DNA of 64,000 nt from contig CAVOQQ010000001.1 in NCBI GenBank assembly GCA_963698395.1, positions 1,053,878 to 1,117,877 on the forward strand, in the 5' to 3' direction. The stretch comes from JBBQUN01 sp963698395 (lineage in GTDB: Bacteria > Actinomycetota > Acidimicrobiia > Acidimicrobiales > SZUA-35). Made by a program: the position numbers and the translations under genes. Positions 26,243 to 34,510 of this stretch are shown one piece after another. The notes below the pieces were generated by a model that was given only the letters and a program-made list of their open reading frames with translations, did no database searches and was not told the origin of the DNA. Position 1 is the first letter of the stretch; each line of letters starts with the position of its first letter.

Positions 26243-27916
26243 ATGATGGTGCAAACTCCAACGAGAAAGCGGCGTCGACACGACCGTCAGGTCGACAGCA
26301 ACGCCCACCGGCTCACGTCGCATCTCACCGAGATCGACGGGCGGACCGTTGCCTACGCCACGGGAGGGCAGGGACTGCCGGTCCTCTTCATCCACGGCTG
26401 GGGGCTCGATCATCGTGCCTACTTGCGCCCGCTCAAGCAGCTGATGTTGCGCGGTTGTCGAGTCATCGCTCCGTCGCTGCCGGGCTTCGGTGGGTCGGCA
26501 GGTCTCCGAGCGTCGGACCTCTCCTTGACCGGCCATGCCGAGTGGCTGGCCCGGTTCCTCGACGAGATCGGCGAGACCGAGCCGTTCGTCGTGTTGGGTC
26601 ACAGCTTCGGCGGTGGCGTGGCAACCCGACTGGCCGTCGAGAACCCGAGCTGCGTCTCGAGCCTCGTGCTGGTCAACTCCGTCGGGGATCCGACGGCCTT
26701 CCAGTTCCGCTTCGGACAACGCACCGGACGGCCGGTCGGGTTCACCAGGCTTCCGGCCGGACTGGCGCTGCTGTGGCCGTCCGCTGGGGGAGCGCATGTT
26801 CGGCGGTTCTCGGCCAACGTGGTGGAGAACCTGTTGAGGGATCCCATGGCCGTCACCCGAACGGCCTGGCTCGCCCGCCGAGCGGACGTACGCGACGACC
26901 TGGAAACGCTGGCGGCACGCGACCTCGGCATCACGGTCTTGTGGAGCGATCGCGACACCGTCATTCCCTACTCGGCCTTCGACACCTTCTGTCAGTCGTT
27001 CGGGGCGCACGGCCATGTGGCTGCCGGTGGGCACTCCTGGCTGTTGACCGAGCCGGACTCGTTCGCCCAGGTGCTCTCCAACCTGTTGGCCGTCGAGGGG
27101 GAGCGGCATCGCTCGGCTTCGGTCGGTACGACCGTCGACTCGCTCCGCGAGCTGCTGTCTGCGACCACACTGCCCAAACGCACCGTTGCTCGATTACTCG
27201 GAGGGCTCTGTCATCATTGGCTCCTGAGTGCGCCGGCCGACGTCCTTGCCGCCGATCTCACGCTGGCTCACCCGAAGCTCGCACGCAACGAGGTGCGCGT
27301 CGTCATCCGGCCGGTCGACGGCGGCGAGGCCGATCGACTCACGGTCTTGGCCCCGGACCGGCCTGGTCTGCTGGCCGACACCACGCTCGTCCTGGCAGAA
27401 GAAGGCCTGTCGGTCGTGGCGGCCTCGGTGCAGACCTGGACCGAGAGTCACCTGGCGATGCACAGCCTGACGGTGGTCCGCCGGGAGGTTTCGGACGAGA
27501 GCGCCGACGATCGATGGCAGCGGATCGGGGAGCGGCTACGCAGCGCCGCAGTCGATGCCGCCGACCTTGCCACCGATCAGGCCGCCGAACCGATCGAGGC
27601 GGCGTCGTACGGCGGGCGGGTCGACGTCTCGGTCATCGGTTCGGGCGAGGGCAAGACCATCGTGGGCATCACGGCTCCCGACCGGCCGAGGCTGCTGCAT
27701 GCGATCTGTCGATGGTTCGCCGATCACGATGTCTCGGTGGAGGCTGCGAGCGTCGCGACCATCGGCGGGTCGGTTCACGACGTCTTCGTCGTGAACGGCA
27801 CCTTCGACCACGAGGCCATGAGCCGAGAGCTGAGCGTGCGTTCGCCGAGACAGAGAGGCCTTGGCGATGCCATTCGCTCGGCCCTTCTCCCCAACGGTCT
27901 TGCCGCTGGTGGTTGA
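26243..27916 (+). CDS. Alpha/beta hydrolase fused to two ACT domains
   Basis: A 557-residue protein with an unusual layout. Residues about 30-300 are an alpha/beta hydrolase with HGWGLDHRAY, nucleophile S121 in LGHSFGGG, an acid in WSDRDTVIP and H in AGGHSWLL. Residues about 352-415 and 459-520 are two ACT domains (LTVLAPDRPGLLADT and VGITAPDRPRLLHAI), most like the paired C-terminal ACT domains of GlnD, which sense amino acids. The start at 26243 lies just before conserved sequence. It is followed 81 bp later by plsC. A ligand-regulated hydrolase is inferred; its substrate is unknown. Confidence 0.82.
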   Translation: MMVQTPTRKRRRHDRQVDSNAHRLTSHLTEIDGRTVAYATGGQGLPVLFIHGWGLDHRAYLRPLKQLMLRGCRVIAPSLPGFGGSAGLRASDLSLTGHAEWLARFLDEIGETEPFVVLGHSFGGGVATRLAVENPSCVSSLVLVNSVGDPTAFQFRFGQRTGRPVGFTRLPAGLALLWPSAGGAHVRRFSANVVENLLRDPMAVTRTAWLARRADVRDDLETLAARDLGITVLWSDRDTVIPYSAFDTFCQSFGAHGHVAAGGHSWLLTEPDSFAQVLSNLLAVEGERHRSASVGTTVDSLRELLSATTLPKRTVARLLGGLCHHWLLSAPADVLAADLTLAHPKLARNEVRVVIRPVDGGEADRLTVLAPDRPGLLADTTLVLAEEGLSVVAASVQTWTESHLAMHSLTVVRREVSDESADDRWQRIGERLRSAAVDAADLATDQAAEPIEAASYGGRVDVSVIGSGEGKTIVGITAPDRPRLLHAICRWFADHDVSVEAASVATIGGSVHDVFVVNGTFDHEAMSRELSVRSPRQRGLGDAIRSALLPNGLAAGG

Positions 27917-27997
27917 GCGTTCATGGCCGCGACATCACAGCGAAACGTGAGCGGTCTACCGTCGGCTCGACACATCGGTTCGACATCGGAGGACGAG

Positions 27998-28765
27998 ATG
28001 GTTGGGGTTGGCACGAAGGCGGGGCGAGACGAGCGAGCGGAGCGAAACGACCGGGTGTTCGATCGAGTCGGTCGCCACTACTGGGCGGTACGACGCGCCA
28101 CCTGGGCGGTGCGACACCTGTGGCTCGACACCCAACTGGTCGACGCCGCCAACGTTCCCGACGATGGGCCGGTCATCCTCGCCGCCAACCACCTCTCGTT
28201 CATCGACTCGCCCCTGTTGATGTTCGGCCTCGATCGTCAGGTGTCGATGCTGGGCAAGGCCGAGTATCTCCAGGGCCGTGCCACTGGCTGGCTCTTTCCG
28301 GCCGCCGGCATGATCCCGGTGGACCGCTCGGGGAAGGGCCTGGTCGAAAGTCTGCGTTGCGCCGAACGGCGTCTCGAGAACGGCGAGATCGTCGGCATCT
28401 TCCCCGAAGGCACCCGCAGCCAAACCGGCGAACTCTTTCGTGGGCGCTCCGGTGTTGCGCACCTCGCGTTGAGGACCGGCGCCCCGATCGTCCCCGTCGG
28501 CATCGTCGGCTCGGCGCAGGTGCAGGCCCCCGACTCGAAGCTGCCGTCCTTCCGCGGACGGATCGAACTCCGGTTCGGCTCGCCGATCGACATCGGACCC
28601 TGGATCGACCGTCCGACGAACGCCGAGACGAAGGCCGCGATCACCGAACAGGTGATGGCCTCGATCGCCGCGCTCTCGGGCCAGGTCTACCGCGACGAGT
28701 TCGCATCGCTCACCACCGACCGCGGAGACGACCCCGAGACGATGCTGCACCCGTCCTACGGCTGA
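27998..28765 (+). CDS. plsC: 1-acyl-sn-glycerol-3-phosphate acyltransferase family (PlsC)
   Basis: A 255-residue acyltransferase that acylates lysophosphatidic acid or a related lysolipid at the membrane. The catalytic block is N64-HLSFID (H65, D70) and the substrate-binding block is GIFPEGTRS; the third block GAPIVPVGIVG is also present. The ATG at 27998 is chosen because GGAGG stands five bases before it; an in-frame ATG at 27923 lacks such a site. Its stop codon lies at the first copy of a short tandem repeat. Confidence 0.88.
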   Translation: MVGVGTKAGRDERAERNDRVFDRVGRHYWAVRRATWAVRHLWLDTQLVDAANVPDDGPVILAANHLSFIDSPLLMFGLDRQVSMLGKAEYLQGRATGWLFPAAGMIPVDRSGKGLVESLRCAERRLENGEIVGIFPEGTRSQTGELFRGRSGVAHLALRTGAPIVPVGIVGSAQVQAPDSKLPSFRGRIELRFGSPIDIGPWIDRPTNAETKAAITEQVMASIAALSGQVYRDEFASLTTDRGDDPETMLHPSYG

Positions 28766-28835
28766 GCTTCGCTCAGCTGTCACACCGAGGCGGAGCTTCG
28801 CTCAGCTGTCACACAGGCGGAGCTTCGCTCAGCTG
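28764..28835. repeat. Triplicated hairpin-forming repeat between convergent genes
   Basis: The sequence GAGCTTCGCTCAGCTG occurs at 28764-28779, 28793-28808 and 28820-28835, the first two copies extended by TCACAC. Spacing is 29 and 27 bp. Each copy can fold on itself (GAGC-TTC-GCTC). The array begins within the plsC stop codon and includes the stop codon of the convergent CBS gene in copy three, so it may serve as a bidirectional terminator. Confidence 0.7.
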
Positions 28836-29239
28836 CGACTCTCGCTGAGCAGCGCGTCGACCAGGTCGCGCATCGACACGATCCCCACCCGGTCGCCGTC
28901 GTTCACCACGAGATGGCGGACGCCGGACACCATCATCATCTCCGCGGCATCGTCGATCGAACGATCGGCGTCGATCTCGATCACCGGCATGGAGGCGATC
29001 GCCGCGGCCGTCAGGTCGGTCGTGCCGAGCGCAACCGCTTGGACGATGTCACGCTCGGTGACGATGCCGAGCTGGCCGTCGGGCATCCGTATCGGCAAGG
29101 CGCTGCAGCCGACCTCGGTGAGCCGCTCGGCAACGGCCTCGAACGAGTCCGACGGCGCGCCCTCGTGAACGCCGAACGCGGCAAGGGATCGAACCGGATC
29201 GGTCAGCCCGGCCGGTAGGAAGTACGAGAATCCAACCAT
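28829..29239 (-). CDS. CBS-domain protein
   Basis: A 136-residue protein consisting of a tandem CBS pair, a module that binds adenine nucleotides. GCSALPIRMPDGQLGIVTERDIVQAV and VSGVRHLVVNDGDRVGIVSMRDLVDAL are the two classic G-x-V-S/T-x-x-D-L strands. The start at 29239 is chosen because GAGGAG lies six bases before it; two other in-frame ATGs upstream are less well placed. It resembles Hrp1-type proteins of the mycobacterial DosR regulon. The stop codon is inside the triplicated repeat. Confidence 0.82.
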   Translation of the reverse strand: MVGFSYFLPAGLTDPVRSLAAFGVHEGAPSDSFEAVAERLTEVGCSALPIRMPDGQLGIVTERDIVQAVALGTTDLTAAAIASMPVIEIDADRSIDDAAEMMMVSGVRHLVVNDGDRVGIVSMRDLVDALLSESRS

Positions 29240-29380
29240 GATCATCTCCTCGTGGTGCAACAGCAGATGGCCGTCGAACTCATCAAAGGGCAGGGATCCC
29301 GCAGCCGCCAGGGTCAACAGTCCCTCGAACGCACCACCATCGACCTAGCCTGGCGCGAGTCCACGTGATCGGGGCCTGCC

Positions 29381-29938
29381 GTGCATGCATTCGAACCTCA
29401 GCGATTCCCGCTCGCCCGCATCCTGCTCGTGCTGGCTGCCTTCGTCGGCTTGTCCACCTCATGTGTTGAGAACACACCGGAGGAGGCGGTGCAGCGAGAC
29501 GCTGACTTCTACGAAACCGCCCTGATGCATCTCATCGATGCCTCAGAAGCGGAGCTGACCGCACGCTGGTCCGATCCGGTGGTGTTCGTCGAGGTGCTCG
29601 AGCCCGAGAGCGTCGACCTCGAGACCCAGATCGCCGTCGTCGATGATCTGGAGGAGGAGTACCGCATCCGCTTCATCGACGAGCTCGCCGAGGCCGTCGA
29701 GATGGAAGTGGCCGGACTTCCCGTGCGCGAAGGGTCGCTGCTCGTGGCGTTCGGGCCACTGATCATGGAGCAATCCGACGTCATCTTGCATGGCGAGTAC
29801 TACCTCGACGCCGACTCGTCGGCAGCCTTCGAGTACCGCTTCGTCGTCGAGCCGGCAGCGTCCGGCACCGGAACGGTGGTGACCATGGTCGACGCCCCGT
29901 CAGACGTTGCCACCGAATTGGTCGTGGCCCAACCGTGA
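29381..29938 (+). CDS. Putative lipoprotein of unknown function
   Basis: A 185-residue protein starting with GTG. The N-terminal hydrophobic stretch LARILLVLAAFVGLSTSC ends in a lipobox-like LSTSC, so it is likely a lipoprotein with Cys at position 28. The mature part is acidic (many Glu/Asp, DLEEEY) and alternates helices and strands without a motif I recognise. It is translationally coupled by a GTGA overlap to the MFS gene that follows, which suggests a shared function at the membrane. Confidence 0.65.
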   Translation: MHAFEPQRFPLARILLVLAAFVGLSTSCVENTPEEAVQRDADFYETALMHLIDASEAELTARWSDPVVFVEVLEPESVDLETQIAVVDDLEEEYRIRFIDELAEAVEMEVAGLPVREGSLLVAFGPLIMEQSDVILHGEYYLDADSSAAFEYRFVVEPAASGTGTVVTMVDAPSDVATELVVAQP

Positions 29939-31140
29939 CCGGGCGGATCGTGGCGAAGCGGGTGCCCCGAGAGGGTGACTCGGATGTTCGTTCGCTCTTT
30001 CCCATGCAAGCGTTTCACAGTTTCGGCGAGTCGCTCTTCGCGTTGTCGCTGGTCGGATCGTTGTTCTTCAACGTGTCGATCGATGCGGCCCGGCCGCGAA
30101 TCATCCTCTATCTCGCCGTGACCATGGCACCATTCGCGGTTCTCGGCCCGCTGATCGGCCCGATGATCGATCGCGTGCGAGGTGGGCACCTCATGGTGCT
30201 CGTCTCCTCGCTCTCGGCCCGAGCCGTGGTGGCATTGCTCCTGTCCACACAGCTGCGGTCGTTGCTGTTCTACCCCGAGGCCTTCGCCCTGCTGGTCGGA
30301 GCGAAGGTCTACGCCGTCGGCCGCAACTCGATCGTGCCGTCGCTCGTCGGGGAGGGTGGCGACCTGATGTCGAGCAACGCCCAGCTCGCTCGAATCGGTT
30401 CGCTGGCCGGTGTGCTCGGCGGAGCCTTCGGGCTCGTGATGCTGCGCGTCGGTGGTGCGCCGCTCGCCGTCCGTTGCGCCGCGCTGTCCTATGCCCTCGG
30501 GGCGCTGGCAGCACTCCGTGCGCCGGCCCCCCACCTCGAGCATTCGCTACCGGCCGAGAAAGAGACCGAGGAGATGCACCGGCGAGGGGTTCGAATGGCG
30601 GCCGGTGCCATGTCGGTCATTCGATTCGCCACCGGTTTCGTCGTGTTCCACGTGGGCTTCGTGCTCAAGTCATCAGGCCAACCGGCGTGGGTCATCGGGT
30701 CGGTTGCCGGTGCGCTGGCCATCGGCGGCTTCCTCGGCACGTTCACCGCCCAACGACTGCGACGGCATCACGACGAACTGCCGATGCTGCACGGTGCCAT
30801 CGTCGGTCTCGCCGGCTTTGCCGGCATCGCGGCGGTCTGGTTCTCCGGGCCGACGGCGGTGGCGCTGGGCTTCGCCATCGGACTCGCCGGCAGTGTCGGC
30901 CGTCGGGCCTTCGACGGCATCGTCCAGACCGATGCCCCGCACGCTCGCCGTGGTCGTGCGTTCGCCGGCCTCGAGACTCGTCTCGAGCTCGGCTGGGTGG
31001 CCGGCGCACTCGTCGCCGTGATCTCTCGGGCACCCGATTGGCTCGGACTCCTCGGTCTCACCGTCTTGCTCGGTGTCATCGGGCTGGTCCGGATCGTGCG
31101 AGACCCGCGGGGCGGGCAGGGCTCGTTGGATCCGGCCTGA
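29935..31140 (+). CDS. MFS transporter
   Basis: A 401-residue membrane protein with ten to twelve hydrophobic helices in two halves separated by a charged loop (HSLPAEKETEEMHRRG, about 203-218). The PLIGPMIDRVRGG segment between helices 2 and 3 is the MFS motif A, with GRRAFDGIVQ the counterpart in the second half. FHSFGESLFALSLVGSLFF resembles the first helix of MFS proteins often fused or linked to lipid pathways. The substrate is unknown. It begins with GTG overlapping the lipoprotein stop. Confidence 0.8.
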   Translation: MTGRIVAKRVPREGDSDVRSLFPMQAFHSFGESLFALSLVGSLFFNVSIDAARPRIILYLAVTMAPFAVLGPLIGPMIDRVRGGHLMVLVSSLSARAVVALLLSTQLRSLLFYPEAFALLVGAKVYAVGRNSIVPSLVGEGGDLMSSNAQLARIGSLAGVLGGAFGLVMLRVGGAPLAVRCAALSYALGALAALRAPAPHLEHSLPAEKETEEMHRRGVRMAAGAMSVIRFATGFVVFHVGFVLKSSGQPAWVIGSVAGALAIGGFLGTFTAQRLRRHHDELPMLHGAIVGLAGFAGIAAVWFSGPTAVALGFAIGLAGSVGRRAFDGIVQTDAPHARRGRAFAGLETRLELGWVAGALVAVISRAPDWLGLLGLTVLLGVIGLVRIVRDPRGGQGSLDPA

Positions 31141-31148
31141 CGAGCGCA

Positions 31149-31162
31149 GGGACGTCCGACCC
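31149..31162. promoter_or_regulatory. Imperfect DevR-box-like site upstream of Usp gene
   Basis: GGGAC-GTCC-GACCC matches the DevR/DosR core GGGAC-N4-GTCCC with one mismatch. It lies 36 bp before the ATG of the universal stress protein gene at 31198, a position suited to activation. A one-mismatch match is expected by chance now and then in GC-rich DNA, so support comes mainly from the other sites in this window. Confidence 0.4.
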
Positions 31163-31197
31163 TGGCGGTCAGCGATTTCTGTGTCGACACTTGTGGC

Positions 31198-31671
31198 ATG
31201 GGGACATCAACGCCAAACGACACCCAGGGCGATACCGGACCGATCGTGGTCGGTATCGATCTGTCCGATGCTTCGGGCGTCGCACTGGCCCAGGCGGGTC
31301 GACTCGCTCGGGCGACCGGCGCCCGGCTGATCGTCGCCGTCAACGTGACGATTCCTGAACGAGCGGTGATCGAAGAGATCGCCGAAGCCGAGCAGCGAAC
31401 CTTCGACGAGGCAGGACATGAGGTGCTTCGCCGCATGGCCGCGCTCCACTCGCCCGACGCCGACGTCGAGACCCAGCTCACCCATCGCGACTCGCCTGCC
31501 GACGGCTTGCTCGACGTCGTCGCCGATCGCGATGCGTCCATGCTCGTGGTGGCCTCGCACGGCCGTAGCGGAATGCAGCGCTGGCTCTTGGGCAGCGTGG
31601 CGGAAAAGCTTGCCCGAGCGTCCAACGTGCCCGTACTGATCGTCCCGGTCGGCGACCGAACGGTTCGATGA
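31198..31671 (+). CDS. Universal stress protein (single domain)
   Basis: A 157-residue UspA-fold protein. IVVGIDLSDASGVALAQAGRLAR is the first strand-helix unit, and ASHGRSGMQRWLLGSVAEKL followed by VPVLIVP is the C-terminal nucleotide-binding signature, so ATP binding is likely. It precedes, by 46 bp, a Rv2004c-like protein; in mycobacteria this pairing of Usp and Rv2004c-type genes is part of the DosR regulon. A weak DevR-like box lies upstream. Confidence 0.88.
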   Translation: MGTSTPNDTQGDTGPIVVGIDLSDASGVALAQAGRLARATGARLIVAVNVTIPERAVIEEIAEAEQRTFDEAGHEVLRRMAALHSPDADVETQLTHRDSPADGLLDVVADRDASMLVVASHGRSGMQRWLLGSVAEKLARASNVPVLIVPVGDRTVR

Positions 31672-31717
31672 CCGTGGGCCGGGGAGAACCCGATTGCGTT
31701 GACAGGAGGCATCGAAC

Positions 31718-33163
31718 GTGCTCCAACCACGGGTAGTCGAAACGCACATCTCTACGGTGTTCTTCGTCGGTGACCGTGCCTACAAGGTGCTGAAGCCGCT
31801 GCGCACGAGCTTCCTCGATTTCTCGACCACCGAGCGTCGGCTCGAGGCGGCAACGACCGAGCTCGAGCTCAACCGACGGATGGCGCCCAACGTCTACCTC
31901 GGTCACGCCGATGTGGTCGAGCACGGCGAAGTCGTCGATCGAATGATCGTCATGCAGCGCTTGCCCGATGACCGTCGACTGTCGACGATGGTGACGCATG
32001 ACGACGTCGACGACTGCGTTCGCTCGATCGCTCGAACGGTCGCGGCGTTTCACGCGGCGCAGCAACCCATTCTCGACGCCGAGGCGATCGCCGGCCGTCC
32101 CGGGTTGATGCGGAACTGGAATGACAACTTCGCCGAGCTGGACCTCGTCGTCGGCGATGTCCTGCAGCCGGCCGAGTTGGTACGGGCTCAGACCCTGGTC
32201 AGACGATTCCTCGACCATCGCGAGCCCCTTCTTCGTCGACGCATGGCCGATGGTCTCGTGCGAGACGGCCATGGCGACCTGACCGCCGCCGACATCTTCT
32301 GTCTCGATGACGGTCCGGAGATTCTCGACTGTCTCGCGTTCGATCCGTCGTTGCGAATCGCCGACGTCCTGCTCGATGTTGCGTTCCTGGTGATGGATCT
32401 CGATCGGTTGGCCGGTTCGCGCCTGTCGAGCGCGTTCCTCCGGTGGTACTGCGAGTTCTCGAACGAACACCACCCGGCAGCCCTCGCCCATCACTACGTG
32501 GCCTACCGGGCCAACGTGCGGGCGAAGGTCGAGGCGATCCGCTACCGGCAGGGAGATCTGTCGGCGGCCGCCGCCGTCCGGGCCTATCACCACCTTTCCC
32601 TGTCACACCTCGAACGGGCCCAGCTGACGATCACCCTGGTCGGTGGGACCCCGGGGACGGGCAAGTCCACGCTCGCTCGTGGTCTGAGCGAGGCGTTCGG
32701 TTCGATGGTGCTGACCACCGATGAGCTCCGCAAGGACTTGGCCGGTCGGCCACACCTGGAGCATCAGATGGCTGACGCCGACGAGGGCATCTACAACCCC
32801 ACCATGAGTGAGGCGACCTACCGCACGCTGCTCGATCGGGCCGGGGCGCTGTTGGACCGAGCCGAGTCGGTCGTCCTCGACGCGTCGTGGAACCGGGCGG
32901 AATACCGACGAGCGGCTCGAGAACTCGCCGCCGCCAAGGGTGCCGACATCATGGAGATCGAGTGCGTGCTCGATGCCGAGATCGCCAAGGAGCGAATCGC
33001 TGCCCGGCTGGCAGAGGGCACCGATCCCTCCGACGCCCGACCAGAACTGGTCGACGAGCTGCGAACCCGGCACGAATCGTGGCCCGAGGCCATCGCGATC
33101 GACACCCAATCGAGTCCCGGGTCGGTCCTCGAGTCGGTCCTGTTCGCCTTGCCCTGCCTCTGA
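31718..33163 (+). CDS. Aminoglycoside-phosphotransferase-like / AAA kinase fusion (Rv2004c-like)
   Basis: A 481-residue two-domain protein. The N-terminal part (about 1-290) is a COG2187-type kinase-like domain with LVRDGHGDLTAADIF, resembling the HGDLxxxN catalytic loop, and a later ILDCLAFDPSLRIADV. The C-terminal part (about 300-475) is a P-loop kinase (COG0645) with GTPGTGKSTLARGL at about 308-316 and VVLDASWNR. This architecture equals Rv2004c, a DosR-regulated protein. A GTG start follows AGGAGG by eight bases. The physiological substrate is unknown. Confidence 0.85.
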   Translation: MLQPRVVETHISTVFFVGDRAYKVLKPLRTSFLDFSTTERRLEAATTELELNRRMAPNVYLGHADVVEHGEVVDRMIVMQRLPDDRRLSTMVTHDDVDDCVRSIARTVAAFHAAQQPILDAEAIAGRPGLMRNWNDNFAELDLVVGDVLQPAELVRAQTLVRRFLDHREPLLRRRMADGLVRDGHGDLTAADIFCLDDGPEILDCLAFDPSLRIADVLLDVAFLVMDLDRLAGSRLSSAFLRWYCEFSNEHHPAALAHHYVAYRANVRAKVEAIRYRQGDLSAAAAVRAYHHLSLSHLERAQLTITLVGGTPGTGKSTLARGLSEAFGSMVLTTDELRKDLAGRPHLEHQMADADEGIYNPTMSEATYRTLLDRAGALLDRAESVVLDASWNRAEYRRAARELAAAKGADIMEIECVLDAEIAKERIAARLAEGTDPSDARPELVDELRTRHESWPEAIAIDTQSSPGSVLESVLFALPCL

Positions 33164-33254
33164 GCCGCAAGGCTCCCGCTTCGGGTTGGTCTCGTCGTCG
33201 TCTGGTCGCTCCGCCTCGGGATCGGTGCACTGCCTCGGGATCAGCGGCCCGGGG

Positions 33255-34322
33255 TCAGAGTGAGTAGGCGAAGGCGTTGATGCTGGCGATGGTGCCGAGG
33301 TAGGCCTCGGGCATGGCGTCGCGGAAGATGCAGTCGCCGGCGTGACAGGTGCCGTTGACCGTTCGGCTCGTGGCCGACACCCCGGCATCGAGCAGCTTGC
33401 GGAAGTAGGCAAGACCCTCATCTCGCAGCGGATCGAGTTGGTTGACCGAGATCACGTGCGGAGGCAGACCCACGAGCATCGAGGTGTCGGCGTGGTAGGG
33501 CCAGGCCAAGGGATTGGTGTCGGCCGATCCGTCGGGACTGTACATTCGCACCATCGAGCCCATCATCGAACAGTTCAGGAAGTAGTCGTCGTTCTCGTAG
33601 AGCGACGGGAGTGCCGGATCCTTCTCGGCGTAGAGGCCCGAGATGTAGGGGCACTGGGCATAGACGCCGTCGACGAGGTCGAGCAGACCGTCCTGTTTTG
33701 CCTTCAGAGTGGTGGCGATGGCGAGGTTGCCGCCGCCGGACTCACCCGACATGACGATCGTGGTGATGCCCAACTGGTCTCGCTGGTCGCCAACCCACTG
33801 GAGGGCGCTCACGCAATCGTTGAGGCCGGCGGGGAATGGGTGCGGGCCGAGCTTGCCGCCGCCGTTGCGGAACTCGACGCCGATCACGACGAGCCCGGTC
33901 GAGGCGAGCTCGTCTCGCCAGCGCACGTAGCCGGGATCCGACGCCTGGAGGATCACCATGCCGCCACCGTGGGTGTGCACGATCGCCGGCATGGGACCGT
34001 CGACGTCGGTGGGGGTGTGCAGGTAGAGGCTGATGTCGTTGCCGTCGACCCCCTTGATGATTTGGGTGCGACGCTCGACGTTGGTGATCTCGGGGGCGTT
34101 CGCCGACAGCACCGTGCCGAGCGCACCGAAGCCCTCTTCGGCCAGGTCGGCGTACTCGAGGAGGGCATCGATGGGAGAGTCGATGTCGACCGGAGCGGGC
34201 GCCGGTGCCCCATCGAGGCCGAGCGGAACCAGCGCAGCCACCATCCGGGGGTCGGCCCGCGGGTCGGAGTTCATCACCATCGTCGGGTCGCCGAGCTTGC
34301 CTGGAAGTCGTGGATCAGTCAT
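33255..34322 (-). CDS. Alpha/beta hydrolase fold-3 esterase (HSL family)
   Basis: A 355-residue hormone-sensitive-lipase type esterase. The oxyanion motif is H118-GGG in THGGGMV, the nucleophile is S195 in SGESGGGN, and the triad is completed by D297 (NQLDPLRDEG) and H327 (CHAGD). These act on short-chain acyl esters. The ATG at 34322 precedes the conserved part; no membrane segment is seen. It is divergent from the sulfide:quinone-oxidoreductase-like operon, sharing a 190-bp intergenic region that holds tandem DevR-like boxes. Confidence 0.86.
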   Translation of the reverse strand: MTDPRLPGKLGDPTMVMNSDPRADPRMVAALVPLGLDGAPAPAPVDIDSPIDALLEYADLAEEGFGALGTVLSANAPEITNVERRTQIIKGVDGNDISLYLHTPTDVDGPMPAIVHTHGGGMVILQASDPGYVRWRDELASTGLVVIGVEFRNGGGKLGPHPFPAGLNDCVSALQWVGDQRDQLGITTIVMSGESGGGNLAIATTLKAKQDGLLDLVDGVYAQCPYISGLYAEKDPALPSLYENDDYFLNCSMMGSMVRMYSPDGSADTNPLAWPYHADTSMLVGLPPHVISVNQLDPLRDEGLAYFRKLLDAGVSATSRTVNGTCHAGDCIFRDAMPEAYLGTIASINAFAYSL

Positions 34323-34410
34323 GTGCACATCTTGTTCGTGTTTGCTGCGCCGTGCCTGTCGAATGGCCAACAATCCGCGGATTGCCCGGGGTCGTGGCGG
34401 CCCACCGGTC

Positions 34411-34451
34411 GGAGAAGGGGACCTTCGTGTGGAGAAGGGGACCTTCGTCCG
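34411..34451. promoter_or_regulatory. Tandem DevR-box-like sites upstream of SQR operon
   Basis: The 18 bases GGAGAAGGGGACCTTCGT occur twice in direct repeat, at 34411-34428 and 34431-34448, a 20-bp period that puts both on the same face of the helix. The second copy reads GGGAC-CTTC-GTCCG (34438-34451), one mismatch from the core GGGAC-N4-GTCCC; the first reads GGGAC-CTTC-GTGTG (34418-34431). DevR commonly binds such tandem sites. They lie 60-95 bp before the ATG at 34511. Confidence 0.55.
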
Positions 34452-34510
34452 TGTCGCCGCCGCCGTCGGAGGATTACGTTCAAATTGCGAACAACGAGGA
34501 GGATCGCCTG

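Noticed and set aside
34411..34448. A CRISPR-like or mobile-element repeat in the SQR upstream region
   Set aside because: Only two copies of 18 bp exist with 2-bp spacing and no spacers or cas genes; tandem regulator sites explain it better.
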